A stretch of DNA of 64,000 bases, taken from assembly GCF_032452875.1 (NCBI RefSeq), contig NC_083875.1:72996178-73060177 (forward strand), in the 5' to 3' direction. Both the position numbers and the translations under genes were made by a program. Source of the stretch: Bos javanicus. Its lineage: Eukaryota > Chordata > Mammalia > Artiodactyla > Bovidae. The notes beneath the pieces were generated by a model, which made no database searches, had not been told where the DNA came from, and was given only the letters and a program-made list of their open reading frames with translations. Below are positions 22,161 through 32,271 of the stretch, piece after piece (the first letter of the stretch is position 1; each line of letters starts with the position of its first letter).

Positions 22161-22687
22161 CATAATGCATGGGTCTGGGTTAAACATGTAGGGCCATGCA
22201 AAGGAAACAGTTGGCAAATTCATTCAAATTCACTCCTGCCTAGCTTTCCCTCTTTATCCTAAAACAGTAACATTTCTCTTCAGGAATCAGAATTCTCCCA
22301 GAAACACTGAGTTTCCAAAGCTAAAGAGCCATGTTGAAGGGACCAGGTGAGCCAATCACACTGGAAGGACCCCTGACCTTGCTTTACTGTGTGTGACACT
22401 GCTCAGAGGGTACAGGCCAGGGTCCTCAGTGCAAAATCACTTTCATTGTGCTCGATACAGCAGGCATTTCTCTTAAGATGTCAGTGTGAATGACATTCCT
22501 TGAATTGTGCAGACACAGCCCTAATGGGGACAAGTCTGTATTAGCAAAAACACATCCCATCCCCTCGAAGAACTAGAAATAGCATATACTTCACTAGAGA
22601 ATTTACTTTCAGAATGAGAGGTACCATTCTGACTTCTGTTCATCTTGCTCAGTCCTAGAAATCAACCCCCAAACTCAGATCTCCTAT
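22161..22687. other. No gene or clear repeat seen
   Basis: Unassigned sequence. Confidence 0.4.
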
Positions 22688-23245
22688 CAGTTCAGTTCAG
22701 TTCAGTTGCTCAGTCATGTCCGACTCTTTGTGACCCCATGAACCGCAGCACACCAGGCCTCCCTGTCCATCACCAACTCTCGGAGTTCACCCAAACCCAT
22801 GTCCATCGAGTCGGTGATGCCATCCTACCATCTCATCCTCTGTCGTCCCCTTCTCCTCCTGCCCTCAATCTTTCCCAGCATCAGAGGCTTTTCAAATGAG
22901 TCAGCTCTTCGCATCAGGTGGCCAAAGTATTGGAGTTTCAGCTTCAACATCAGCCCCTCCAATAAACACCCAGGACTGATCTCCTTTAGGATGGACTGGT
23001 TGGATCTCCTTGCAGTCCAAGGGAATCCCAAGAATCTTCTCCAACACCACAGTTCAAAAGTATCCATTCTTCGGCGCTCAGCCTTCTTTATACTCCAACT
23101 CTCACATCCATACATGACCACTGGAAAAACCATAGCCTTGACTAGACGGACCTTTGTTGGCAAAGTAATATCTCTGCTTTTTAATATGCTGTCTAGGTTG
23201 GTCACAACTTTTGTTCCAAGGAGCAAGCGTCTTTTAATTTCATGG
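22688..23245 (-). mobile_element. BovB 3' fragment, antisense
   Basis: The left end has four gttca repeats before the terminus. The minus strand encodes the C-terminal RT tail, open over about 22825-23226. The 5' truncation is at ttttaatttcatgg, the same point as the copy ending at 29429. The 200-codon plus-strand frame here is antisense shadow. Confidence 0.92.
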
Positions 23246-23261
23246 ATAGAAAACCCTTATT

Positions 23262-23537
23262 CTTTTATTTTGGGCTGTTCTGGGTCTTCCCTGCTGCTTG
23301 AGCAGGCTTTCCCTAGTTGCAGAGATCAGGAGCTACTCTTTGTTGTGGTGCACAGGCTTCTCCTTATGGTGGCTTCTCCTGTTGCAGAGCACAGGCTCTA
23401 GGAGCACAGGCTCAGTAGTTGTGACCCACAGGCTTAGTTGTTCTGAGGCTTGTGGGATCTTCTCCGATCGGGGATGAAACCCCTGTCCTCTGCATTGGCA
23501 GGTGGATTCTTATCCACTGTACAGCCAGGGAAATCCA
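23262..23537 (-). mobile_element. Long CHR-type SINE, antisense
   Basis: The T-rich left end is followed by ctttccctagttgcagagat, ctcagtagttgtgacccaca and the head cactgtacagccagggaaat. Confidence 0.85.
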
Positions 23538-24117
23538 GAAAATCTTTATTTTTATGAGATATTTATTTTAAAAAAATTTTAAGTGGCATAGAAAAGATCA
23601 CACTTCCCCTAATTTAGCCATTTCTGCCTCTGTGCTTAGAAGGATGATATTTTTGCATTCACTAAAGTGTCATTTAATGAGAATATCAAGATGGGTTCCA
23701 GAAAATAAATTATTAATGAGAACTTTTTCTTCTAGAAGGAAATTAAATGAATAGCAAGTAGTTCTGTTATTAGATTTTAAATGACTTTAATTTCTTAATA
23801 CCAACTAGAAAGGAAATAACCAGTATTTATAAAGTATAGTTTCTGATAATAATAATAAATATTTTATTTGCAATCTTATCATTCAGTGGGAAGCTTACTG
23901 AGCAATTTACCAGAGTGTGGGCTGAGGATTGTAAAAGTCCCATTTGTGTGCAAATGATCCAGTGCTTTGTCATGGTGAGGGACTGGTCAAGACAGGATAA
24001 CATTTGAAATTTAATGAAGTGATGATTACCTGATATAAGAAAGCGACTTTGTTCTTATTGTCTTTGAACTTTCTGGGGGGAAAAATGCAAAAAAATATTT
24101 AAAACTAAAAATTCTAA
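23538..24117. other. No gene or clear repeat seen
   Basis: AT-rich unassigned sequence. Confidence 0.4.
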
Positions 24118-24298
24118 AGCCCTTGCTCCTCAAATTTGGCTGCATGTTGATATCATTTGGAAAACTGTAAAATACACGGAAAGTCAAGTCCCATCCCCAA
24201 AGATTCTGATTTAGTGGGTGTAAGGAGCAGGCTGGAACTGGGATTCTTAAAGTTCTCCAGGAGATTCTAACATGCAGCAAAGTTGGAGAAACATTCTA
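24118..24298 (+). mobile_element. MER5-like hAT-Charlie element
   Basis: The order ctcaaatttggctgcatgtt, caaagattctgatttagtgg, ctccaggagattctaacatg and ttggagaaacattc follows MER5A/B. It is non-coding and non-autonomous. Confidence 0.7.
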
Positions 24299-24426
24299 GA
24301 TGGTGTTATAGCCTTCCATCCAGATAGCAGAGTACAAGTGAAGCTTACTTTTCACATATTGTATTCAGCATTAATGAGGGCTTTGTTTTAGGGGCAGTTA
24401 TATTGGTGTGTCTAAAGGCAAGTGAA

Positions 24427-24612
24427 GGGACTTTTCTGGTGGTCCAGTGGTTAAAATTTTGCCTTCCAATACAGGAAATGTGGGTTTGATCCCTGGTTGG
24501 AAAGCTAAGATCCTACATGCCTCTCAGCCAAAAAACCAAAACATAAAATGGAAACAATATTGTAATAAATTCAATAAAGACTTTAAAAATTGTCCACATC
24601 AAAAAAAAAAAC
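24427..24612 (+). mobile_element. CHR SINE with long A-rich tail
   Basis: The head is gggacttttctggtggtcca and the tail caatattgtaataaattc, then agactttaaaaattgtcca, as in the copy at 21561. Confidence 0.87.
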
Positions 24613-25305
24613 TTTAAAAATAAAGACAAATGAAGAAATAAAAACATGGAAATAGAATAGAAATAAAACATTTAATAGAATAATAGATTATATAAGATTA
24701 TAACCATAGTATTAGATTATATTTTATATATCTATTATATACTAATATGATAAGAGAAATATAGAAAGATGTATAATTCCAGAGTATAAAAAGATTTCCA
24801 TTAAAATGAACTGAATCTGAGCTTTACTTGTCTACAATGAAAAATAAATTTTGTTCCAGAGAATGTCCAATACTTTCACATTTTGAAGAAAACCATCTGT
24901 CTTCACCTGTAAAAGTAGGCTGGACAGATGACATAGGTGGTCTTGATATTGGGGGCGGGGGGCAACTGATTTGGTTTCCATTGGAGTCTGAATTATTTAG
25001 CTTCATTGCATTTCACGGAGCCAAACTATGATATACAGATTAGCATAAGATCACATAAATACACAGATTTGATTACAAAGGATATCATTTAAATCAACTA
25101 TCATCAGTAGGGAAAACAATTCACTGGTGTCAGAATTCATATATTCACACATAGGGCATCTCTTGAACACCTACTGTTTGCAAAGCAATGAGCTTGGTGA
25201 AAATGGAGGAGTGAGAACTTTGTAAAGTTTTATTACTTAAAAAGGATTTGAGGCTAATACAGGTTAAATTACAACATTTGTTCAGTATGGCTAGTGACTA
25301 CATAT
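24613..25305. other. No gene or clear repeat seen
   Basis: Strongly AT-rich, with TATA-type runs near 24710-24740 and one G-rich patch (gggggcggggggca) near 24951. Confidence 0.45.
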
Positions 25306-25402
25306 CCTGCCCATCTAGGTCATTACAGAGCACAGAGCTGAGCTGCCTGTGCTATACAGCAGATTTCCACTAGCTAGCTATCTTACCAATCATAGTGTAT
25401 AT

Positions 25403-25625
25403 GCTTGCATGCGTGCAAAGTTGCTTCAGTTCTGTCCAGCTCTTTGCGACCCTATGAACTATAGCCTGGATGTTCCTCTGTCCACGGGATTCTCCAGGCA
25501 AGAATACTGGAGTAGGTTGTCATGCCCTTCTCCAGGATCTTCCCAACCCAGGGACTGAACCCTCATCTCTTACATCTCCTACATTGGCAGGCCAGTTCTT
25601 TATCACTAGTGCCACCTGGGAAGCC
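25403..25625 (-). mobile_element. Bov-tA SINE in L1 3' UTR
   Basis: An antisense copy ending gtgccacctgggaagcc. It is flanked by tagtgtatat / tagtatatat (25393-25402 and 25626-25635). Relative to this L1 the SINE is in sense orientation. Confidence 0.92.
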
Positions 25626-27308
25626 TAGTATATATATATTGATATAGTAGTATAGTATATATTGATAGAGTAGTATATATATGTTGATATAGTAGTATAT
25701 ATATGTTGATATAGTAGTATAGTATATGTTGATATAGTAGTATATATATGTTGATATAGTAGTATATATATGTTGATATAGTAGTATATATATGTTGATA
25801 CAGTAGTATAGTATATGTTGATACAGTATAATATATGTTGATACAGTAGTATAGTATATGTTGATATAGTAGTATATATATGTTGATATAGTAGTATAGT
25901 ATATGTTGATATAGTAGTATATATATGTTGATATAGTAGTATATATATGTTGATATAGTAGTATATATATGTTGATATAGTAGTATATATATGTTGATAT
26001 AGTAGTATATATATGTTGATACAGTAGTATAGTATATGTTGATATAGTAGTATATATATGTTGATATAGTAGTATATATATGTTGATATAGTAGTACATA
26101 TATGTTGATACAGTAGTATAGTATATGTTGATACAGTAGTATATATATATGTTGATACAGTAGTATATATATGTTGATACAGTAGTATAGTATATGTTGA
26201 TACAGTAGTATATATATATGTTGATACAGTAGTATATATATGTTGATACAGTAGTATAGTATATGTTGATATAGTAGTATATATATGTTGATATAGTAGT
26301 ATAGTATATGTTGATATAGTAGTATATATATGTTGATATAGTAGTATATGTATGTTGATATAGTAGTATAGTATATGTTGATATAGTAGTATATATATGT
26401 TGATACAGTAGTATAGTATATGTTGATATAGTAGTATATATATGTTGATACAGTAGTATAGTATATGTTGATACAGTAGTATATATATGTTGATACAGTA
26501 GTATATATATGTTGATATAGTAGTATAGTATATGTTGATATAGTAGTATATGTATGTTGATACAGTAGTATAGTATATGTTGATATAGTAGTATAGTATA
26601 TGTTGATATAGTAGTATAGTATATGTTGATACAGTAGTATATATATGTTGATACAGTAGTATATATATGTTGATATAGTAGTATAGTATATGTTGATATA
26701 GTAGTATATGTATGTTGATATAGTAGTATAGTATATGTTGATATAGTAGTATAGTATATGTTGATATAGTAGTATATATATATATTGATATAGTAGTATA
26801 TATATGTTGATATAGTAGTATATATATGTTGATACAGTACTTTAGTATATGTTGATACAGTAGTATAGTATATGTTGATACAGTAGTATAATATATGTTG
26901 ATACAGTAGTATAGTATATGTTGATATAGTAGTATAGTATATGTTGATATAGTAGTATATATATATATTGATATAGTAGTATATATATGTTGATATAGTA
27001 GTATATATATGTTGATACAGTAGTATAGTATATGTTGATACAGTAGTATATATATGTTGATACAGTAGTATAGTATATGTTGATACAGTAGTATATATAT
27101 GTTGATACAGTAGTATAGTATATGTTGATATAGTAGTATATGTATGTTGATATAGTAGTATAGTATATGTTGATATAGTAGTATATATATGTTGATATAG
27201 TAGTATAGTATATGTTGATATAGTAGTATATATATGTTGATATCGTAGTATAGTATATGTTGATACAGTAGTATATATATGTTGATATAGTAGTATAGTA
27301 TATGTTGA
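25626..27308. repeat. Minisatellite, 22-23 bp unit, about 75 copies
   Basis: The main units are gttgatatagtag plus tatatatat (22 bp) and gttgatatagtag plus tatagtatat (23 bp). A T/C variant (gatatag or gatacag) is interspersed, and a few longer or shorter units occur (for example near 25825 and 26775). The reverse complement contains no TAA, TAG or TGA in the common units, so a very long Tyr/Ile/Thr-rich frame appears on the minus strand; it is not a gene. Confidence 0.96.
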
Positions 27309-27495
27309 TCCTAACCTCCCAATTTGTCCCACCCTTCCCTTCCTGCACTGTGTCCACAAGTCTGTTCTCTCCATCTGCACCTCTATCCTGCCCTGAAAAT
27401 AGGTTCATCGGTACCATTTTTCTAGATTCCAGATATATGTATTAATATACAATATTTGTTTTTATCTTTCTGACTTACTTCACTCTATATGACAG

Positions 27496-27905
27496 ACTCT
27501 GCAAACAAATGCTGGAGAGGGTGTGGAGAAAAGGGAAACCTCTTGCACTGTTGGTGGGAATGTAAACTGATACAGCCGCTATGGAAAACATGACCCAGCA
27601 ATCCCACTACTGGGCATATACCCTAAGAAAACCATAACTCAAAGGACACATGTATGCCAATGTTCATAAAAGCACTATTGACAATAGCCAGGACATGGAA
27701 GCAACCTAAGTGTCCACTGACACATGAATGAATAAAGAAGATATGGTACATATATACAGTGGAATATTTCTCAGGAATATTTCTCTTGTATATGTAAGCA
27801 ATACACTACCATGCATAAGATAGATCACTAGTGGGAACCCGCTGTATAGCACAGGGAGCTCAGCTCTGTGTACTGTGATGACTTAGATGGGTGGGATAGA
27901 TACAT
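27496..27905 (+). mobile_element. L1 3' end, internally deleted
   Basis: It starts in ORF2 (aacaaatgctggagagggtg), runs to the ORF2 end (aatgaataaagaagatatgg), then jumps at 27780-27795 to the late 3' UTR (cactagtgggaacccgctgt). It lies head to head with the antisense L1 on its left. Confidence 0.88.
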
Positions 27906-27939
27906 GTATTCACTAGCCATTCAGGAACGAACTTGCGTC

Positions 27940-28231
27940 ATTTGTAGATAGACACTGCTTTTTGCCAAAGGGATTAGGAAAAATGTGATGGGGAAGGTAA
28001 CATTTGAAGTTGCACTTGAAAAACTTTGGTATTTTGAAATACAGAGAAATTGTATTTGAGGAGTGGTGGGGGTAAAAACTATGTGCAAAGGCAAGAACAT
28101 AGAGACTATGTTCCATGCAAGGAACAGAGAACAAAAAGGGGAGCCAGAGATTGGATAAGCTGGGCTGATATTCAGCTGGAAGGGTGTGCAAATTGCTAAA
28201 GCAATTGAAAGGTGGTTGTTAAGCCATGAAA
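27940..28231. mobile_element. Ancient repeat, left part
   Basis: Features such as aaagggattagg, tgtgcaaaggcaagaacata and gggctgatattcagctgg recall an old mammalian repeat. A possible continuation lies at 29717-29850 (aagtaatatgatcagagctc, agaaagatgagtctgacagc), on the far side of an LTR and a BovB. Family not assigned. Confidence 0.35.
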
Positions 28232-28233
28232 GA

Positions 28234-28864
28234 TGCTGAGATTCTTGGCCTTCGGAGGAGAGGAATTCAGTCCAGGGCCAGTGACAAGGCTTGATTGCTC
28301 AGAGCTTTTGTGTAATAAAGCTTTATTAAACTATAAAAGACATAGAGAAAACTTCTGACATAGACATCAGAAGGGGACAGAAAGAGTGCCCCCCTGCTAG
28401 TCTTTAGCCGGATGTTTTATGTCTGTTACAAAGCTATTAATCAGATAAGAGAGATACCGCAAGGCTGACGGAGTTTCATCAGGCCCCTCTCCCACGGTAT
28501 CCATTTTTGAGATAGGATGGCATGAGGTGTGTCATCCCCCAGCCATAAAACAATTGATATGAATACTGGTTTGTTGAGCTATTATCAGCTCAAGGTTTGA
28601 GAAAAGAAAAAAGTTAGTCTTAGGTGGAACCATTTTGAAGAAAGGCAAATTCCTAAGCAAATATATAGTTTCATTAACATAGCTTAAGAAAAACATTTCC
28701 TTAAGAAAAACACATTGGTTAGCTCAAGGTTTGAGAAAAGTTAAGCTCAAATGGAACCAAGTGTCGTCGTGGCAATACAGAATTTTAAGAGCAAAAATCT
28801 GAAAGTTGCAGCCTACTTCCTCCGTTTGGAGACCCCTGACCTTCCTGCCTGTTACCCCCTCACA
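28234..28864 (-). mobile_element. Solo ERV LTR (BTLTR1-like)
   Basis: On the minus strand it starts TGTGAGGGGGTAACAGGCAG and ends CCAAGAATCTCAGCA, giving the TG...CA boundaries of an LTR. A polyadenylation signal (tttaataaagctttatta) lies near 28315. There is no internal retroviral region, so it is a solo LTR left by recombination. atgaaa occurs at 28226-28231 and 28865-28870 as a possible target duplication, with a two-base offset on the left. The family name is from memory. Confidence 0.72.
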
Positions 28865-28872
28865 ATGAAATT

Positions 28873-29429
28873 GTTGTTTTTCAGTCTCTAAGTCATGCCC
28901 AACTCTTTGCAACCCCATGGACTGTAGCATGCCAGGCTCCTCTGCCCTCCACTATCTTGCAGACTTTGCTTAAATTCATGTCCATTGCATCAGTGATACT
29001 ATAATGTCTAACCATCTCATCCTCTGCTTCCCCCTTTGCCTTTTGTCTTCAGTCTTTCACTGCATCAGGGGCTTTTCCAATGAGTCGGCTCTTCACATCA
29101 GGTGGCCACAGTATTGGAGCTTCAGCTTCAGCATGAGTCCTTCCAATGAATATTCAGGGTTGATTTCCTTTAGGATTGACTGGTTTGATTTCCTAGCAGT
29201 CTAAGGGACTCTCAAGAGTCTTCTCCAGTGCCACAGTTCAAAAGCATCAATTCTTCAGCACTCAGCTTTCTTTATGGTCCAACTCTCACATCCATACATG
29301 ACTACTGTAAAAAACATAGCTTTGACTATCCAGACTTTTGTTGGCAAAATGATGTCTCTGCTTTTTAATACACTGTCTAGTTTTGTCATAGCTTTTTTTC
29401 CAAGGAGCAAATGCCTCTTAATTTCATGG
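28873..29429 (-). mobile_element. BovB 3' fragment, antisense, diverged
   Basis: It begins 8 bases after the LTR (gttgtttttcagtctctaag) and is truncated at cttaatttcatgg, matching the truncation of the copy ending at 23245. It carries several stop codons in the RT tail. Confidence 0.9.
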
Positions 29430-31099
29430 AAATACTTCCAAACTAGTTGTAAAGGTCCACCAGTCCCAGCTCCTGAATGTCCACACTGCCTTCCCAGTTG
29501 CTGCCTGGGCTCCCTAGATCACCCCACCCACCAATGACCAGAGCTGCCCCTAACACAGACCCTGCTACAGTGCTGAGGTCCTACGAGTTTTGGCTGATGA
29601 GCACCCGGATTCTACTGATCATTACTTCATATTGAACTCCATCTCAGAGCATAGGATTATGAGAGTGAGTCACAGCAGATTCGGAAAGGTGGGCTGGAAA
29701 CCTCGAATGCCACTGAATTTTATTCATTAAGAGGGAGGAAAGTGTTCATCACAGATTGTCTTGAGTAGGCAAGTAATATGATCAGAGCTCTGTTTAGAAA
29801 GATGAGTCTGACAGCAGCTAATTTAGGATGATATGGAGAGAAACTAGAAGCAGGGATTAAGTGATCTTTGTAAGGAATGACACCATTTTATTAAAACAGC
29901 AGGGACACCTCATCTAATTAGTTACTAAAGTTAAGGTAAGAGAAATATTGCCAACAAACTAGATCAGACTTGACCTTATTACTTTGTTCTATTTATCAAT
30001 GTTTATAACTGTGTCACAACTGCTTTCGTTTCTGCATGAGTGGCACTGTTATTCTGCTGTATATCCGAGGGCTCCAATGCCAAGATTTAAGAGTATCATT
30101 GGATAACTATCTTCCATCCACTGTGTCCATCACCTGTGTGAGGGCAAGAACCTGCTCTGTTCTGTTATTTGAGGAACATACCTGTAATTTCCCCATCCTG
30201 AAATTTTCCCACGTGGCCACACCCTCACACATACACACCTGAGGAAGTATGTACATGTAAGCATACACACACAAGGACACTAGCATCTAAAAGGGGCCCT
30301 ATACCTGCTCTCTGGTGTTAACTCAATCCTACTTTTCCCCATCTTTGCGAGCCCTGTGTCCCAGAGAGTGGACATGATTTCCACTCTTCCTTTTCTAGCT
30401 TTCAGACTGCTCGCCCATGACTCAAGAATTAGAGCCAGATCATTCTAACTGTGTAAGAATCATTCTTACTGAGGCTGAGGGCCATTCTGATTACTTAGAC
30501 TAGGTCCTTCCCCTCCACTCAGGCTCTGGAAATGAACCCTGGTTTCCATGCCCCTACCTGGGTTTCATCTCAAAGGGTTGGCCCATCTTGGGGACTGTCT
30601 ATTTGCCCCCAAGTCCCTGCTCATCTCTTCTTAATGTCCCCTGCCCAAGACTGGAACTGACCCTTCACTCCCGGCATACCTCTGTGACCCACGCCAAATA
30701 GTGGAGGTCTGGTTTGTTTTGTCTCCTTTTCATCTGAAGCTGATGGAAATCAGTAGTGAATGGCAACTTCCAGAATGCCTTTCTCAGTGCTCAGCACCTG
30801 CAGTCTCACTAAAAGCTCTGTTTGGTTGGGAGAGAATGGTGCCTGGGAAGAACATTGAACTAAAAACACAGACTGTAATCCTGGCCCTGCTGTCTTTACT
30901 CCACATCCCTAATTCTTTGGCCTCTGTTTCCTTCTCTGTCAGTCAGTGTTTCCTCAAACTCCATCATGTGGAACATGGTTCTGAAACATGAGGGAAGGGG
31001 GCAGGGCACAACCTTTAAAAGAATGACATGGCTTAAGGACATGACACAGTCTGATTAGAACCAAATAGATCCAAAATGGTAGATGAGTTGACTTCCACT
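29430..31099. other. No gene seen
   Basis: Mostly unassigned. The part at 29717-29850 may continue the ancient repeat at 27940, and 30855-30950 is a possible MIR. Short frames only. Confidence 0.4.
30855..30950 (+). mobile_element. Possible MIR remnant
   Basis: The order taatcctggccctgctgtct, attctttggcctctgtttcc, ttctctgtcag follows the MIR core, but similarity is weak. Confidence 0.35.
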
Positions 31100-31112
31100 A
31101 GACCTTGAGCCT

Positions 31113-31336
31113 TGGGCTTCCCTGGTGGCTCAGACAGTAAAGAATCTGCCTGCAGTGCGGGATATTTTGATATCCCTGAGTTTGATCCCTGGGTTGGGAA
31201 GATCCCCTGGAGGAGGGCATGGCAACCCCCTCTAGTATTCTTGCCTGGGAAATCCCATGGACAGAGGAGCCTGGCGGGCTACAGTCCATAGGATCACAAA
31301 GAGTCGGATACCACTGAGTGACTAAGCATGCCACAC
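31113..31336 (+). mobile_element. Bov-tA SINE
   Basis: It has the head ggcttccctggtggctcaga, a short internal duplication (gatattttgatatccctgag) between the boxes, the B box tttgatccctggg and the full tail. It is flanked by agaccttgagcct / agaccatgagcct (31100-31112 and 31337-31349). Confidence 0.92.
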
Positions 31337-31349
31337 AGACCATGAGCCT

Positions 31350-31760
31350 CAGTATACAATCATTGTAACACATCACCATGATAAGTGACAAAGTGACACA
31401 TGTCATGATATGTGACACCACGGTGCCCACCAGCACCATGAAGACTGAAAAGTGGGCGGTAGCCCAATTCCTAGAAATCTCCACCCCTTTCCCCAAATAG
31501 TTGAAATAATCCTTCCACTCATTAGCGTGTGAAATTACCCAGCCCATAAAAACTAACCATGCCATATTTTAAGGTCTCTTGCCTTCCAAAATGGCCCTCA
31601 CTCTGTGAGGTGTGTTTCTCTCTAAATAAATCCACTTCTTACCTATTGCTTTGTCTCTCACTGAATTCTTTCCATGCTAAGACACAAGGAACCTAAGTCC
31701 AGACACCAAGTAAGTGATTCTAATGAAAAGATCATGGGTTTGAGTCCCAAACTGGGTTTT
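31350..31760 (+). mobile_element. LTR-like element
   Basis: It has a promoter-like cccataaaaactaacc near 31543, a polyadenylation signal (ctctaaataaatccac) near 31620 and an R/U5-like end (ttgtctctcactgaattctt). The following gggtttgagtcccaaactgg may be what remains of the primer-binding area. No retroviral genes. Class uncertain. Confidence 0.5.
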
Positions 31761-32271
31761 GGCCAGGTTTGAGTCCTGGCCACAGGGATCAAGTTTCAGT
31801 CTGAGATACACAGTTTCAGTTCTTCAGGGAAATAATAGGCTGAGGGCAGGGAGGCAAAATGTGTTGGGAGTATGGGGTTGTTTTTGTAAATATATAGACT
31901 GAGAAAACAAGTTAAACAAAAACAGGTTTCTTTACTAAGGGAATGCTCAGGACCTGTAATATTTGAAGAAATCTTATAATAATCTTAAGAAAGTTATGAT
32001 ACATAGCATTAATTTGTCTTAGAGCATTTTGACAGAGTAACAGTCCAAAGAACCCAGACTTTGCTTAAAGTAACCTCAGGGCCCCCTCCATTCTTCAAGA
32101 GCCTCCTCAGATGACCCTGAAGGAGCCTGACTCTTGCTCTTTCTGTCTGAATATCATGTTACCTCTAGTGTCCAGGGCACTTCCGGGCCTCCATCTTGAA
32201 CTTGTCTATGCACCTGAATCTTTGGTTTAAGTATAATTCCTTGTAAGGGAGCACAGTTCTGAAGTGTCTGT
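31761..32271. other. No gene or clear repeat seen
   Basis: Unassigned sequence to the left of a BovB copy. Confidence 0.4.

Larger units (their letters stand above)
25306..27495 (-). mobile_element. L1 3' UTR carrying a SINE and a minisatellite
   Basis: The left block (25306-25402) and the right block (27309-27495, starting tcctaacctcccaatttgtc) are neighbouring parts of one antisense L1 3' UTR. Between them lie a Bov-tA and a 1.7-kb array whose unit is itself L1 3' UTR sequence. Confidence 0.85.

Noticed and set aside
22799..23401. Plus-strand open frames of 100-200 codons over BovB copies (also at 250-705, 8770-9129, 32578-32955, 36266-36712)
   Set aside because: They are the antisense of the BovB RT tail and recur with the same sequence at every minus-strand BovB copy. 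One even runs on into a CHR SINE.
25626..27308. Regularly spaced short repeats resembling a CRISPR array
   Set aside because: The units are directly contiguous, with no unique spacers. There are no cas genes, and the genome is mammalian.
25563..27380. A 605-codon open frame on the minus strand (and an overlapping 191-codon one)
   Set aside because: It is produced by the minisatellite, whose common units contain no stop codon on the minus strand. The peptide is a monotonous Tyr/Ile/Thr repeat that continues into SINE sequence.
25306..27905. The head-to-head L1 pair as a single twin-primed L1
   Set aside because: Both halves contain the late 3' UTR, which one twin-primed element cannot duplicate to this extent.
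28234..28864. A possible complete provirus behind the LTR
   Set aside because: No second LTR and no internal retroviral sequence were found on either side; BovB and unrelated sequence flank it.
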